A stretch of 64,000 bases of DNA, from assembly GCA_964342305.1 (NCBI GenBank), contig CAYFGK010000006.1, forward strand, positions 38,242 to 102,241, given 5' to 3'. The notes beneath the pieces are model-generated. The model had not been told where the DNA came from. It was given only the letters and a program-made list of their open reading frames with translations, and ran no database searches. The position numbers were made by a program, and so were the translations under genes. Positions 33,606-44,258 of this stretch are shown here, in pieces. This DNA is from DT-110 sp964342305 (GTDB taxonomy: Bacteria; Bacteroidota; Bacteroidia; Chitinophagales; Saprospiraceae). The stretch's first letter is position 1; each line of letters opens with the position of its first letter.

Positions 33606-36437
33606 ATGAGTAACAAGGTCGAACCGACCTGGCAGCCCTTTTTCCGGCGTGTATTCGATATTCGCACCGGTGAGACCTCCCGCGCTTTGCTCATGCAATT
33701 ACTGATCTTCCTGATCATCACCACCTTGCTCATTGTAAAACCCACCGCCAATGCCCTGTTTATCTCCGAACTGGGCATTGATCAGTTACCGGTTGTCTTT
33801 TTGTTGGTAGCGATAATAGCCGTTTGGGTAATACGGCAATACACCAGGGTTTTGTTGGGGCGAACGCTGTCTCAGGTTATGCAGGGCACCCTTGCGGTAT
33901 CCGCCTTGCTCTTGATCTCATTCGGTATAATGCTCCGGGCAAATCTGCTCAGTGGCGGCATACTGTACATTTTCTATGTTTTTGTAGCCTTGCTTGGATT
34001 GCTGACAGCCTCCCAATTCTGGATACTTGCCAATATGGTCTTCAATGCCCGGGAGGCGCGAAGGCTATTTGGCTTCATTGGTTCGGGGGCTATCGCCGGG
34101 GGTATTTTCGGCGGTTATCTTACATCCTGGCTCGCGCCCCTTCTGGGTAGTGAAAACCTGCTTTTTTGTGCGGCCTTTTTGCTCATTGCCTGCTTACCCA
34201 TAGTGCGGTGGGTGTGGCGCCGCCACGTCACGGAATACCAAAACGAACCCCACCGCCAACGGGCTAAACAAGTATCACACCCCGCCATCAGCCCGTGGCG
34301 ACTTATCCGGCGATCAGCTCATTTGAGCTACCTTGCTGCCATCACCGGAGTATCCGTTTTGGTAGCTAAACTCGTCGATTATCAATTCAGCGCAGTAGCT
34401 GCCGCCCGTATTGAAGATCCCGACGCCCTGGCTGCCTTTTTTGGTTTCTGGTTATCCAATCTGAATGTCGTCTCCCTGCTGGTACAGCTTTTTATTACCC
34501 GCCAGGTGATGCGTTCACTGGGAGTTGGCTGGGCCTTGTTTTTTCTCCCGGCAGGTATTCTTATCGGCTCCCTACTGATTTTTGTAAGTCCGCAATTGTG
34601 GTCGGCCATTATTCTCAAGATCAACGACGGCAGCCTAAAGCAATCTGTCAACAAAGCCTCCATGGAATTATTGGCCCTCCCGATCCCCAGGGATATCAAG
34701 AACCAAACCAAGACTTTCATTGACGTTACTGTCGATAGTATTGCTACCGGATTGGGTGGATTGATCCTGCTCATCGTTGCGAGTTTACTCAATGTCCCTA
34801 TCCGGTATATCAGTTTGATTACCTTATTGCTGATTGGCTGCTGGGGTTACCTGGCCTGGAAGGTTCGTGGCGAATATTTAAAAACGTTCAAACAACAAAT
34901 ATTACAACCGGACTCCGGCACCAAACCCGGCAATCACCCAAACCTGCAGGACGGTTCCGTATTAGACGGGCTGGAAAAAGTCCTGTGGTCAGGCAAGGAC
35001 AAGCAGCGAATATTTGTGCTGAAAAAGCTATTAGATGTCAAAGATCTGCGTTTCCTGGAGCCCGTTACGGCCCTGGTCCAGCATTCCAATCCCGAAATCA
35101 GGCTGGGAGCCCTGAAGTGGTTATACCTTATTCCCGGAGAAGATCTGGTTAAGCAGGTCAGACCCCTGATTCACGATCCTGATCAACGAGTCAAAGTGGT
35201 TGCTTTTGAGTATTTGATCCTGCACGATCCGGCCATGGCACCTGCCCGATTACACCAATTCCTACACCATGACGACCCTAATGTCCGGGGAGCGGCACTG
35301 GTAGGTCTTGCAGAAGAAACCCTGGGAAACGCAGTGCTGCGTCAAACTTATTCACTGGAGAAACACCTGCAGGAATGGAAAGCGGAAACAGACCGGTTGA
35401 ACGACCCTGCGCTGGTTGTCTTTTACCGTAAGGTGCTGCTGAAGGCTATTAGTAAAGCCCGGTATTCGCCCTATTACCCGGTCATTACCGACGGCCTGAA
35501 TGATCCGGATTTTAACCTCGTCCGTGAAGCCTGTCGTGCAGCGGGTAACGTACTCCATAAATCCCATCAGGAATCCCTATTGGCCCTCCTCGAAAAACCG
35601 CAGGTGCGAGGGGAAGCCATCGCAGCCCTTTCCTTATTTGGACGATCCTTATTACCTGCCTTACGGCAAAAAGCCAGGGATGGCGGTACTCCGATCGACA
35701 TTTTTCGGGCATTGCCTTTAATTGCCGAGACCATTGTTGATCAGGAATCCGTACAGACGCTGTTTGAGTGGTTGGATTCGGAAGACGCTGTAGTACGCCT
35801 TGAGTCCTTACGAGCCCTTAATACCCTGCGCATGAATGCCCCCCGACTAAAATTTGAGGCCAAAGATCTCTACCCCCGCATATTGGGGGAAGCGAAACTT
35901 TATCAGAATACCCTGGCGGCACTCTACACTCAAACCATCAGCGACGATGAACATTCGACGGACCCGGTCTTGCGGGAAGCGCGGCAGGCATTAATCAAAG
36001 TGTTGGAGCGAAGACTGGATAACAACCTAGAACGAATTTTCCGATTGCTGGGACTACGCTATGACCCGGCGGATATTATTCCCATCTACCGCAACATCCA
36101 GGGCCAGCAACCTGACCTCCGCTTAAATGCACTGGAATACTTAGACAACCTTCTGGAACCAAACTTAAAACGGATACTTATCCCTATTGTCGAATCGGCT
36201 ATCCTGGAAATACTGTCCGAAGAAGCTATACGACGGCTTAACGGAAAAGTCCCCGGGGAAGAAACCTGCCTGCTCCAACTGTTGAACGGACGTGACTTGC
36301 GGACTAAACTTGCGGTAATTTACCTGATGGCTCAATTAAAAAGCCCCGTGTACCAGAGGGCATTAGAAGAACTCCCGGCGAACACCCACGCGAAGGTCGT
36401 GGCTGCTGCCAAAAAAGCACTCAGTACCTGGACCTAG
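33606..36437 (+). CDS. Npt-type nucleotide-transporter-like protein fused to HEAT repeats
   Basis: The N-terminal ~420 residues carry about ten to twelve membrane helices with the pattern of ATP/ADP-translocase-like (Npt/Tlc) carriers. Examples are LLIVKPTANALFISELG, the RRLFGFIGSGAIAGGIFGGYLTS loop and KPLHD-free cytosolic linkers. The C-terminal ~500 residues are soluble alpha-helical repeats (HEAT/armadillo-like: PEIRLGALKWLYLI, DQRVKVVAFEYLI, DPNVRGAALVGLAE), probably a cytosolic protein-binding solenoid. The carrier substrate is not known in free-living Bacteroidota, where this fusion occurs. Length 943. It is isolated on the plus strand between terminators. Confidence 0.78.
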   Translation: MSNKVEPTWQPFFRRVFDIRTGETSRALLMQLLIFLIITTLLIVKPTANALFISELGIDQLPVVFLLVAIIAVWVIRQYTRVLLGRTLSQVMQGTLAVSALLLISFGIMLRANLLSGGILYIFYVFVALLGLLTASQFWILANMVFNAREARRLFGFIGSGAIAGGIFGGYLTSWLAPLLGSENLLFCAAFLLIACLPIVRWVWRRHVTEYQNEPHRQRAKQVSHPAISPWRLIRRSAHLSYLAAITGVSVLVAKLVDYQFSAVAAARIEDPDALAAFFGFWLSNLNVVSLLVQLFITRQVMRSLGVGWALFFLPAGILIGSLLIFVSPQLWSAIILKINDGSLKQSVNKASMELLALPIPRDIKNQTKTFIDVTVDSIATGLGGLILLIVASLLNVPIRYISLITLLLIGCWGYLAWKVRGEYLKTFKQQILQPDSGTKPGNHPNLQDGSVLDGLEKVLWSGKDKQRIFVLKKLLDVKDLRFLEPVTALVQHSNPEIRLGALKWLYLIPGEDLVKQVRPLIHDPDQRVKVVAFEYLILHDPAMAPARLHQFLHHDDPNVRGAALVGLAEETLGNAVLRQTYSLEKHLQEWKAETDRLNDPALVVFYRKVLLKAISKARYSPYYPVITDGLNDPDFNLVREACRAAGNVLHKSHQESLLALLEKPQVRGEAIAALSLFGRSLLPALRQKARDGGTPIDIFRALPLIAETIVDQESVQTLFEWLDSEDAVVRLESLRALNTLRMNAPRLKFEAKDLYPRILGEAKLYQNTLAALYTQTISDDEHSTDPVLREARQALIKVLERRLDNNLERIFRLLGLRYDPADIIPIYRNIQGQQPDLRLNALEYLDNLLEPNLKRILIPIVESAILEILSEEAIRRLNGKVPGEETCLLQLLNGRDLRTKLAVIYLMAQLKSPVYQRALEELPANTHAKVVAAAKKALSTWT

Positions 36438-36478
36438 CTATGAACGTGGGTGCTGGAGGCTCGGTTTTTGCGTCTTCT

Positions 36479-36524
36479 CCATCTCGAACCTGCTTGTTCA
36501 CCATAAAAGGCAGATTCGAGATGG
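36479..36524. terminator. Bidirectional hairpin between convergent genes
   Basis: CCATCTCGAACCTGC (36479-36493) pairs with GCAGATTCGAGATGG (36510-36524) with one mismatch, between the transporter-like gene and the T9SS adhesin-like gene. There is no long T-run on either side, so factor-independent termination is not certain. Confidence 0.45.
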
Positions 36525-36527
36525 CCC

Positions 36528-39197
36528 CTAATGAATCAGAGCTATATCACCGGTAATCGTTTTTTCTTCCCCGTTAGTGAGTCGGTAGGACAGCCGGTAT
36601 AAATACACGCCCGGATCCATCTTTTTTCCTCCGAAATGACCATCCCAGCCAATACCTTCTTCGTTGGGCTGAAAGGCATTGCGCTGGTACACGCGGGTGC
36701 CCCAGCGATTGTATATCTCAAAGAATTGAAGTTCCTCTACCTGTCGCAGATCCCCGTAGATGACCAGGCGATCGTTGATGTTATCTCCGTTAGGCGAAAA
36801 GGCCGAGGGTACGTAAATAGCTGCTTGCCGGTCGAGGTCGATATCGACGCTGATAATGTCCGTACAACCGAACACATCGTCGATCCGCAGGCTGAGTTTT
36901 CCGGGCTTCAAGGCGTGAATTTCCGGAGTCAGGCAATCAGCGCACGATAATTGATCGGCGGGGAACCATTCCAGTTTTTGGATGAGGTTTTCGGGAATAT
37001 TGAGTTCGGGAACGATAGTGCGGCGTTCTCCCAATTCAAGTTTTAGCCGCTTTGGCAAAGTGGCCATCTCATCAGTAAAAGCGGGCATGACAAAGTTTTG
37101 CCGGAAGGTGCACCCGGCTGCATCCTCAATGAGCAGCTCATACTCTTTCCCCGCTTCCAGCTGGTAAAAAATGGAATTATCCTGAAAGGGGCCTCCGTCA
37201 ATGGAATAAAAGTAGGGCGGCGTACCCCCACTGGCTGAAAAGACTGGTCGGTTACCGCCTATCTCCCGGCAACTGAAAGTCAGGGGTTTCAACTCGGGAG
37301 GTTGATTGAGTTCTACCTCCAGCTCTGTTTCACAGTTATTGGCATCGGTAATAGTACAGGCATACATGCCGGCTACGAGTTGAGTCGGAGTCGGCGTATC
37401 GGGAAGTGACTGACTCCACCGGAAGGTGTAGGGAGCCGTTCCGCCGGCAATACTGACGCTGAGTTCCCCATCGTTGAAGCCGAAGCAGGAGGGTGGTACC
37501 GTTTTCGCCAATGTTTGCAGGTGGTAGTTTCGAAGTTCAGCCGTCCCCACAACGGTCCCTTCACAAATATCATCGTTAAAACTGGTGACGGTAATGACCC
37601 CCTCCTGTTCCACTTCCAGCGGGTACGTATTTCCCGAAAAATTAGTGACAGTCTGCAGTGGAAAGGTGTCGATCCGGTACGTAAACGAAAACGGTGGTGA
37701 CCCCGACAGGGCCAGGTCGAAAACTCCTGGATTACCAATACATTCTTCGAGGGTTTCACCGGGCAATCGCAATACGGGGGCTTCCCGCAATCGTATCCAG
37801 ACGCTATCCTGCAGGGTGCGCCCACAGGCATCAGTTAAGGTATATGACCAGGCCTGATCACCCTCCGGCATGATAGTGATGGTAGAATCCCTGGATCCGG
37901 TTTCCCACTCGTAGGTATAACCGGGAATACCGCCTGCGGGAATAATGCTCAGGTCGAAGGCATCTCCGACACAAATAAAACGATCGAATAGACCGGACTC
38001 CAGCGGCGGCGGGTCCTCAATATATAACCGGGCGGTATCGCTGATACAGGCACAGGGAAAATCCAGTTCCAGGAAAAGAGTCTCGGTACCCTCGTAATTA
38101 TCATCCACCAGCAACTGCACCGGGATATCTACGAAGGGTTGGCCCGCGGGAATAGTTGCCGACCGTGGCAGTGGTGCAAAATCTTCGTCCACCACTGCCG
38201 TACTTTGCTCCGACACCTTCAGTCCGATGGAGATGGAATCGGTGAGATCTTCCGGATTGAGGCGGTTTAACCGGAAAAAGCCGTAATCACAACCTTCGGG
38301 AATCGTATCGGAGCCAGTGGTTGCACGAGCCTGCAGATTAACAGCACCACCAATATTGAAACTCTCAGCCTCCAGAAAAACGGCCGAATCGTAGTGCGGA
38401 TCACTTACATCCGCGACCACCAGGCGCAGGTGATAGGTTTCGCAGGGTATCAGATTGAGGGTTGCCGTGAGTACCTGAGTGAAGCCGTCGTACTCAATAT
38501 TCTGGCGGGCCGGGTTATCCGGGTCGTATTCGATTCCGCAGTTTTCGGAGTCCGTACGGTTGGTGTTGTTGATGTAGAAATCGGAATTCGATTCGTGGTT
38601 GACCGTATTGATGGAAACGTAATCATCGGTGCCGGGAATCAGGGCCACATTCATCGATTGATTCGAAAACTCGCCTTCAATACCCGGCCCACTGACAAAG
38701 AACCCAAATACGTCGTTGAAGATCTTACCGACAAATTCACAATATTCTTCGGAGGCAAACACGTAGCGGAAGGTAACGACACTATCCAACGGTACAAAGT
38801 CAAACTCCAGTGCAACGGCATCCCGGATTGGCGCCGAGGTCAACTGATTTAGGTCGCGATCGCCGTTATTGGTGCGGAAATTCCCGCTTTCCTTACCCGA
38901 ACTATTGGGCCCCTCGGCATTGTCGATGGGACCGGTAGCCAGAATGATTCCCCGGTCGATCCCCATAATATCCTGACCACCTTCAAAATAGCCAACCCCT
39001 TTTTCGTGTCCCGCGTACTGAATGTTAAAAATATTCTTGCAGGCCCCTCCGACGAAGATATCTTGTACCAGGCTTTCGACTGTGTACTCACTACTAGTGG
39101 TAATCCCCTGATTAGCAAAGCGCTCCGACCCTGCTATCCGGGGCCAGGCAACGGTAGCCAGCATCAACACACTTACCAGTCCAGCCTTTGCGTACAT
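36528..39197 (-). CDS. Secreted adhesin-like protein, choice-of-anchor L and T9SS type B C-terminus
   Basis: This 889-residue protein has a signal peptide and an N-terminal choice-of-anchor L region (LVQDIFVGGACKNIFNIQY, GIILATGPIDNAEGPN, FRYVFASEEY). Ig-like/Calx-beta-like stretches follow (~300-400), then a SprB-type repeat (PPSCFGFNDGELSVSIAGG, residues ~575). The C-terminal gliding-motility type domain is VPSAFSPNGDNINDRL, YNRWGTRVYQ, GWDGHFGGKKMDPGVYLY. Such proteins are exported by T9SS and attached to the cell surface, and support adhesion or gliding. Cysteines are frequent, suggesting disulfides. Confidence 0.86.
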   Translation of the reverse strand: MYAKAGLVSVLMLATVAWPRIAGSERFANQGITTSSEYTVESLVQDIFVGGACKNIFNIQYAGHEKGVGYFEGGQDIMGIDRGIILATGPIDNAEGPNSSGKESGNFRTNNGDRDLNQLTSAPIRDAVALEFDFVPLDSVVTFRYVFASEEYCEFVGKIFNDVFGFFVSGPGIEGEFSNQSMNVALIPGTDDYVSINTVNHESNSDFYINNTNRTDSENCGIEYDPDNPARQNIEYDGFTQVLTATLNLIPCETYHLRLVVADVSDPHYDSAVFLEAESFNIGGAVNLQARATTGSDTIPEGCDYGFFRLNRLNPEDLTDSISIGLKVSEQSTAVVDEDFAPLPRSATIPAGQPFVDIPVQLLVDDNYEGTETLFLELDFPCACISDTARLYIEDPPPLESGLFDRFICVGDAFDLSIIPAGGIPGYTYEWETGSRDSTITIMPEGDQAWSYTLTDACGRTLQDSVWIRLREAPVLRLPGETLEECIGNPGVFDLALSGSPPFSFTYRIDTFPLQTVTNFSGNTYPLEVEQEGVITVTSFNDDICEGTVVGTAELRNYHLQTLAKTVPPSCFGFNDGELSVSIAGGTAPYTFRWSQSLPDTPTPTQLVAGMYACTITDANNCETELEVELNQPPELKPLTFSCREIGGNRPVFSASGGTPPYFYSIDGGPFQDNSIFYQLEAGKEYELLIEDAAGCTFRQNFVMPAFTDEMATLPKRLKLELGERRTIVPELNIPENLIQKLEWFPADQLSCADCLTPEIHALKPGKLSLRIDDVFGCTDIISVDIDLDRQAAIYVPSAFSPNGDNINDRLVIYGDLRQVEELQFFEIYNRWGTRVYQRNAFQPNEEGIGWDGHFGGKKMDPGVYLYRLSYRLTNGEEKTITGDIALIH

Positions 39198-39804
39198 ACC
39201 TGTTATTTGTGTGATTTGCGAATGTATTGGAACGAGGTGCGGGAAGGTACCTGCACGTACAGACTCTTTCCGAAATGGAGAGGTCCGGAAGGATTTCGGA
39301 CGAAGATCGTCAAACCAACGTTCAAAGTAGCACTTTTTCTGCTAGAACGGAAAGAGGTTAACACTTTGCGCATTACATTTATCTTAATGTGTAATTAATG
39401 CCCAAAACCTTTCGTCGTATTTGTTAATTTCCTAAATTGCCTAAGGCTTATCTAAATTGCCCAGGCAACTGAAGATTACCCAATTAGAGGTAGTCTAACG
39501 TAAACCAAACTCCGACTTTTACCGTATATTCGCATTGATTCCTTTGCGAATCTACCCCCCACAGCTTCTGGCCAACCCGCCAGTATGAATAAAACAGCTT
39601 TGAGTATAAAAAATTACGGCTATCCATCTGACTGGTTTCGATGTCAGGCGATCATTTCGTTTGCGGTCGATTTTCCGGTCTGAACGAGTCTGTGTTAATG
39701 GACTTTCCCACGGGATCCGGAGGTGTATCACGTAAAAACGGTTGTGGTACCCCGTAGGAGCCCTTTTTGGCATTGATTTCAATTCGATCATCAAACAGGA
39801 CCAC
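39198..39804. other. 607-bp divergent intergenic region
   Basis: It separates two divergent T9SS protein genes and so must hold both promoters. No clear TAnnTTTG box is seen. A 7-bp inverted repeat ATTCGCA/TGCGAAT (39528-39551) and an AT-rich part around 39360-39430 are the only structures noticed. Open frames here have no recognisable similarity. Confidence 0.5.
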
Positions 39805-42800
39805 ATGAGACCGAGCTGTTTACTAGCCTTTTTGTGCTTTCTACTGGCAACAACGCCTGCTATCTCGCAGGACCGCGAATGCGGCGGACGGGAAACTATT
39901 CGAATTTTCGACGGGGACGCCAACCAGGTAACCTGCGAATCGTCGGCTACCGGCGTCATCGAATTCCGCCTGTCCTCCTTTGCAACACCGTTCGTAATGG
40001 TGGCAACGGACACCGATAACATTATACAGGCAATTACGCGGAACAATAAAATCGACTTTTCCGAACTGGGTCCGGGCGCGTATCGCGTTTACGGCCTGTT
40101 TTTCAAAGGCAATCTATTAGCGGAGCCAGGCATGTCGCTCGACACCTCCCGCCTGTCGGACTATTGCTACGGAACGACCCGCAACTTTGTCCCGATCAAT
40201 ACCCAGGAACCCGAAGCAGGCATGATTTCCGACCTCAACGGACTGGGCACCCGGTACATTTGTCCCGATGATCAATCCGATGTCATCGCCTTTGAACAGA
40301 CCGAAATCGTGGGCTCATTCACCTACGCCATTACGGATACCAACGATGTGGTGGTAGCTATACCCGATTCCAACAGTTACGACTTTAACACCCTCGACCA
40401 GGAAACGTCCAGGGTATACGGAATCGCTTACATTGGCAACCTGACGCTGAATATTGGCGACACCATCAGCTCGTCGGCCACCCTGAGCGATGCGTGCTTT
40501 GATATCTCCGACAACTTCCTGGAGGTGATCCAGACAACCCCGGAGGCCGGTACGGTGCAACGAACCAATGGGGAGACCACCGCGCTGCTCTGTCCGGGTG
40601 AGGAAGCTATGCTGGCCATCGAGAATCTCGATGCTGCACCTACTCCATTCACACTGGTCCTGACGGATGGAGACGATGTGGTGATTGAGGTACTGGAAAC
40701 AAATACCGTTGATTTCGGCACCCAGGATCCGGGGAGTTACCGCATTTACGGAGTCTCCTTTACGGGCAACCCCAGCATTAATGCGGGAGACACCCTTTCG
40801 TCCGCTACCCTGAGTGATGATTGCTTTGATATCAGTGACAACTTTGTGGAAGTGACCATTCAATTCGTGGAAGGCGGCCAGGTAAGCCTGGAAAATGGTA
40901 GCCGGATGACTGAGGTCTGTGTACAGGATGGAGAAGCTGACGAGTTGATCTTCGTAAACAACAGTACGGCCGAAGATGCCAGCTATATATACATCCTCAC
41001 CAACGAAGACAATGAGGTGATCCTGCCGTTGTTTGGGGACCGCATCGACTTCGACGTTGATCTCATCACCGGGGTTAACCGGGTCTGGGGACTGTCCTAT
41101 ACCGGTGAATTCAACCTTTCTACCGGGCAGGACATTATGGCCTCTACCCTGTCGGACGGTTGCTTTAACCTGTCTTCGACCTTTGTTACCATTATCAAAT
41201 CCCGGGTTATCGGCGGCGAGATCAGCCTTCCCGATAGCTCCCTGACGGCCCAGATATGCCCGGAGGGACAAGCAGATACCTTGTCGTTCGTCACTTCCGG
41301 TTCCAGTACCGGCGACTACGCCTACATTGCCACCACTACCGATGGGCGAATAGTGGAGGTTTCAGCCGACACCCTCCTGGCCATCGGAACGATAGCGGCT
41401 GATTCCCTCAACATTTATGGCCTGGCCTATTCCGGTGAGCTGCAGGCCACCGAAGGACAATTCATAACGGATGCCGCCCTTTCGGATGCCTGCTTTACGC
41501 TTTCGCAAAACTCCGTACTCGTAACGGCCGTCCGACCCAATACCGGCGCCATTGCCCTCGTAGGCGGATCGACTGATACGTTGCTCTGCCCGGAAGGTAT
41601 GGGCACTGCTTTGCCCGTGCTTGCCCCCGATGCTTCCGGCGGGACGACCATCTCGATCCTGACCGATACCGCGGGTACCATAATAACTATCCAGGAGGGA
41701 CTCGACTTTTCGTTGCCCGCCGGTCTGGAGCAAGGTAACTACCAACTGTGGGCAGCCACCTATACCGGCACGCTGACCCTGGAGGCGGGACAATCGCTGG
41801 CGGAGAACCCTGTCTCGAATGATTGTTTTGCCCTCAGTATGCAGGGAATAAACATCCGCTGGGAAGCACCGTTTGCCGGTGACCTTTCTTTTACTGACGG
41901 AAGCGATTCAGTAGTGTTTTGCGCCCAGAATGGTCTGGCGGATAGCCTGAGCTGGTCCGTTTCCGAGTCAGCGGGTGGTTCATTGACCTATTTGCTTACC
42001 GACACGACCAACCAGATCGTAGCCGTTTCCGACAACGCCTCGATGGATGCCGATACGCTTTCTCCCGGCATCTACCGCATCCACGCTCTGGCCTACACTG
42101 GTAATCTGACAGCCATTCCGGGGCAGGACGCTACCAACACCGCACTATCCGATGAATGCTTCCAGCTGGGCACTAACTTCCTGACACTGGACGCCATCCA
42201 GCCGGCTGGTGGCACCGTGAGCCTCTCGGAAGGCGGAGCCGTATTCTGTAGTGGTGATGGAACACCTGATGTCTTAAAATTCGCCGCTACGGGAGCCACT
42301 CCGCAGGCCAACTACATCTTCCTGGTAACCGATACCGCCGATGTATTTCTGTTTGATCTGGGCGATAGCACCAGTTTTGACTTTGAAACCCAATTGGGCG
42401 GAAATATGAAAGTTTGGGGATTATCCTATACCGGTAATCTGACCCTGGAGGACGGAGATACGGTAACCAACGCCAATCTTTCGGATGACTGTTTCAGCTT
42501 GTCCGCAAATTCGGTACTGGTGGAACGCCAGGAAGTTGATGGCGGCATGGTCAGTACCGATGATGGTCGCACCACTGCTTACGCCTGTACCGGCGATGGT
42601 AATCCGGATGAACTCACCTTTGTGAACGATGGAGAAAGTGCCGGTTCGGAGTACCTGTACGTGGTAACTACCGATAATGACCTGGTTGTTGCCACGCTTA
42701 GTGGAAACATGCAGGATTTCGAAAATACAGGCTTCACAGAACTTCGGGTGTACGGGGTTTCTTACGCAGGTAACCTCGCTGCTTCAATCAACGGAAACAT

Positions 42801-44175
42801 TCGGGATATTGTCTTCTCCGACGGTTGCTATGAGCTATCTGATAATTTTGTGACGGTGGTCAGGGATCAACCGGAGGCCAGCCGGATTTCCAATCTGGCG
42901 GGAGAATCGGAGGTTACCTTCTGCCCGGGGCCCGATGGCGACACCCTTAATCTTTTCCAAACCAGCACATCTTCCGCTGGCTACGTATACCTGTTAATGA
43001 ACACCGATAATGTGCTTTTGCAAATTATCGAAGAGAATGCGCTGGATATGGCACCCCTGGAGGAAGGAGATTATTTATTGGTTGGTGTTTCCTACACAGG
43101 CCAGATCCTGATCAATGAAGGAGACACTATTGATCCCGCTACGACAATCATCAGTGATAATTGCTTCGTAGTCAGTGACAATGTCATGACCTTGCGCAAG
43201 GGTGGCCTGGTCGACGGGGGTATGCTGATGACTTCCAGCGGCGATCTCACCTTTTACACCTGCCCGGGAGACACCATTGGCGATGCGGTGGTCGTTCTCG
43301 CTCCCAGCGATACGCTGGCTGCTGAATACCGTCTGATCATTACTGACGAGAACGACCGTATTGAGTTTCCGGACGTAGAAAACCCGGTGATTGACTTTAA
43401 CCGGGCTGATCCCGGAATCTACCGCGTATACGGTGTAAGTTTTACCGGTAACTTCATTCCGCAATTTAACCAGGATCTCTTCGGTGGAGATATTTCGTCG
43501 GAGTGCTATGAACCCTCGGGGAATTTCATTGAGATTTTTAATTTCACCCCCAGCAGCAGCCTGGTCAGTACGTCTGACGGTTTGACCGAAGTGTCCGCTG
43601 ACGGCAACGCCACTATTGATTTCTCACAACAGGGAGCCACGCCCCTGTCGGCCTATCGCTACCTGCTGACCGACACCGATAATACGGTTATCCAGGTCAT
43701 TGAAGACAGTACACTGGTAACCGACACCCTGGCGGAAGGGTCGTACCGGGTTTGGGGACTCAACTATACGGGTAACCTTTTGGCGGAAGCCGGAAGCCAG
43801 GCCGATGCCGACTTGCTGGCCGATAATTGCTTTATCCTTTCCGATAACTTTGTCAGTTTATCAGTGGGCAATCCGGTACCGGGAGCCATACAGACACCGG
43901 TGGCTACAAACCGTCACCTGCGCTTGTCACCCAACCCGGCCACCGACCACCTGCAACTGCAATTCGCGCTGGAACAGCGTGATCTTTCCAAAGATGTACG
44001 CCTGCAAATCATTGACCTCACCGGTTCGGTGATTATCGACCGGGAAGTCGGTGTGGTACTTGGCAGCAATCGCCTTGATGTATCCATTGACCAACTGGAG
44101 CAGGGCATGTACCTGGTACGCCTGACCAATGGGAAGACGATCCATCAGGGTCGTTTCCTGAAAGCACGGCCATGA
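39805..44175 (+). CDS. Secreted 12-repeat protein with T9SS type A sorting domain
   Basis: The start at 39805 gives 1456 residues and a signal peptide (LLAFLCFLLATTPAISQ). The body is twelve tandem repeats of ~105-115 residues. Each has a cysteine after a glycine-rich start (for example ICPDDQSD), a TDTDN-like turn, a YRVYG(L/V)SYTGN core and an ending LSDDCFxLSDNFV with a second cysteine. A T9SS type A domain ends it (LSPNPATDHLQL, IIDLTGSVI, GMYLVRLTNG). I do not recognise the repeat as a named domain; a filamentous or adhesive surface role is inferred. Codon use resembles the neighbours. Confidence 0.82.
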   Translation: MRPSCLLAFLCFLLATTPAISQDRECGGRETIRIFDGDANQVTCESSATGVIEFRLSSFATPFVMVATDTDNIIQAITRNNKIDFSELGPGAYRVYGLFFKGNLLAEPGMSLDTSRLSDYCYGTTRNFVPINTQEPEAGMISDLNGLGTRYICPDDQSDVIAFEQTEIVGSFTYAITDTNDVVVAIPDSNSYDFNTLDQETSRVYGIAYIGNLTLNIGDTISSSATLSDACFDISDNFLEVIQTTPEAGTVQRTNGETTALLCPGEEAMLAIENLDAAPTPFTLVLTDGDDVVIEVLETNTVDFGTQDPGSYRIYGVSFTGNPSINAGDTLSSATLSDDCFDISDNFVEVTIQFVEGGQVSLENGSRMTEVCVQDGEADELIFVNNSTAEDASYIYILTNEDNEVILPLFGDRIDFDVDLITGVNRVWGLSYTGEFNLSTGQDIMASTLSDGCFNLSSTFVTIIKSRVIGGEISLPDSSLTAQICPEGQADTLSFVTSGSSTGDYAYIATTTDGRIVEVSADTLLAIGTIAADSLNIYGLAYSGELQATEGQFITDAALSDACFTLSQNSVLVTAVRPNTGAIALVGGSTDTLLCPEGMGTALPVLAPDASGGTTISILTDTAGTIITIQEGLDFSLPAGLEQGNYQLWAATYTGTLTLEAGQSLAENPVSNDCFALSMQGINIRWEAPFAGDLSFTDGSDSVVFCAQNGLADSLSWSVSESAGGSLTYLLTDTTNQIVAVSDNASMDADTLSPGIYRIHALAYTGNLTAIPGQDATNTALSDECFQLGTNFLTLDAIQPAGGTVSLSEGGAVFCSGDGTPDVLKFAATGATPQANYIFLVTDTADVFLFDLGDSTSFDFETQLGGNMKVWGLSYTGNLTLEDGDTVTNANLSDDCFSLSANSVLVERQEVDGGMVSTDDGRTTAYACTGDGNPDELTFVNDGESAGSEYLYVVTTDNDLVVATLSGNMQDFENTGFTELRVYGVSYAGNLAASINGNIRDIVFSDGCYELSDNFVTVVRDQPEASRISNLAGESEVTFCPGPDGDTLNLFQTSTSSAGYVYLLMNTDNVLLQIIEENALDMAPLEEGDYLLVGVSYTGQILINEGDTIDPATTIISDNCFVVSDNVMTLRKGGLVDGGMLMTSSGDLTFYTCPGDTIGDAVVVLAPSDTLAAEYRLIITDENDRIEFPDVENPVIDFNRADPGIYRVYGVSFTGNFIPQFNQDLFGGDISSECYEPSGNFIEIFNFTPSSSLVSTSDGLTEVSADGNATIDFSQQGATPLSAYRYLLTDTDNTVIQVIEDSTLVTDTLAEGSYRVWGLNYTGNLLAEAGSQADADLLADNCFILSDNFVSLSVGNPVPGAIQTPVATNRHLRLSPNPATDHLQLQFALEQRDLSKDVRLQIIDLTGSVIIDREVGVVLGSNRLDVSIDQLEQGMYLVRLTNGKTIHQGRFLKARP

Positions 44176-44200
44176 TCGGGCGTTTCTTATCCCATTAAGA

Positions 44201-44232
44201 AAGGCTCATTCCGATTGGAATGAGCCTTTTTT
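44201..44232 (+). terminator. Terminator after the 12-repeat protein
   Basis: AAGGCTCATTCC (44201-44212), loop GATT, GGAATGAGCCTT (44217-44228) then a T-run to 44232: a textbook factor-independent terminator, 25 bp after the stop codon. Confidence 0.9.
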
Positions 44233-44258
44233 AGGCTGGGCGGGCTGGTTCCTAATTC

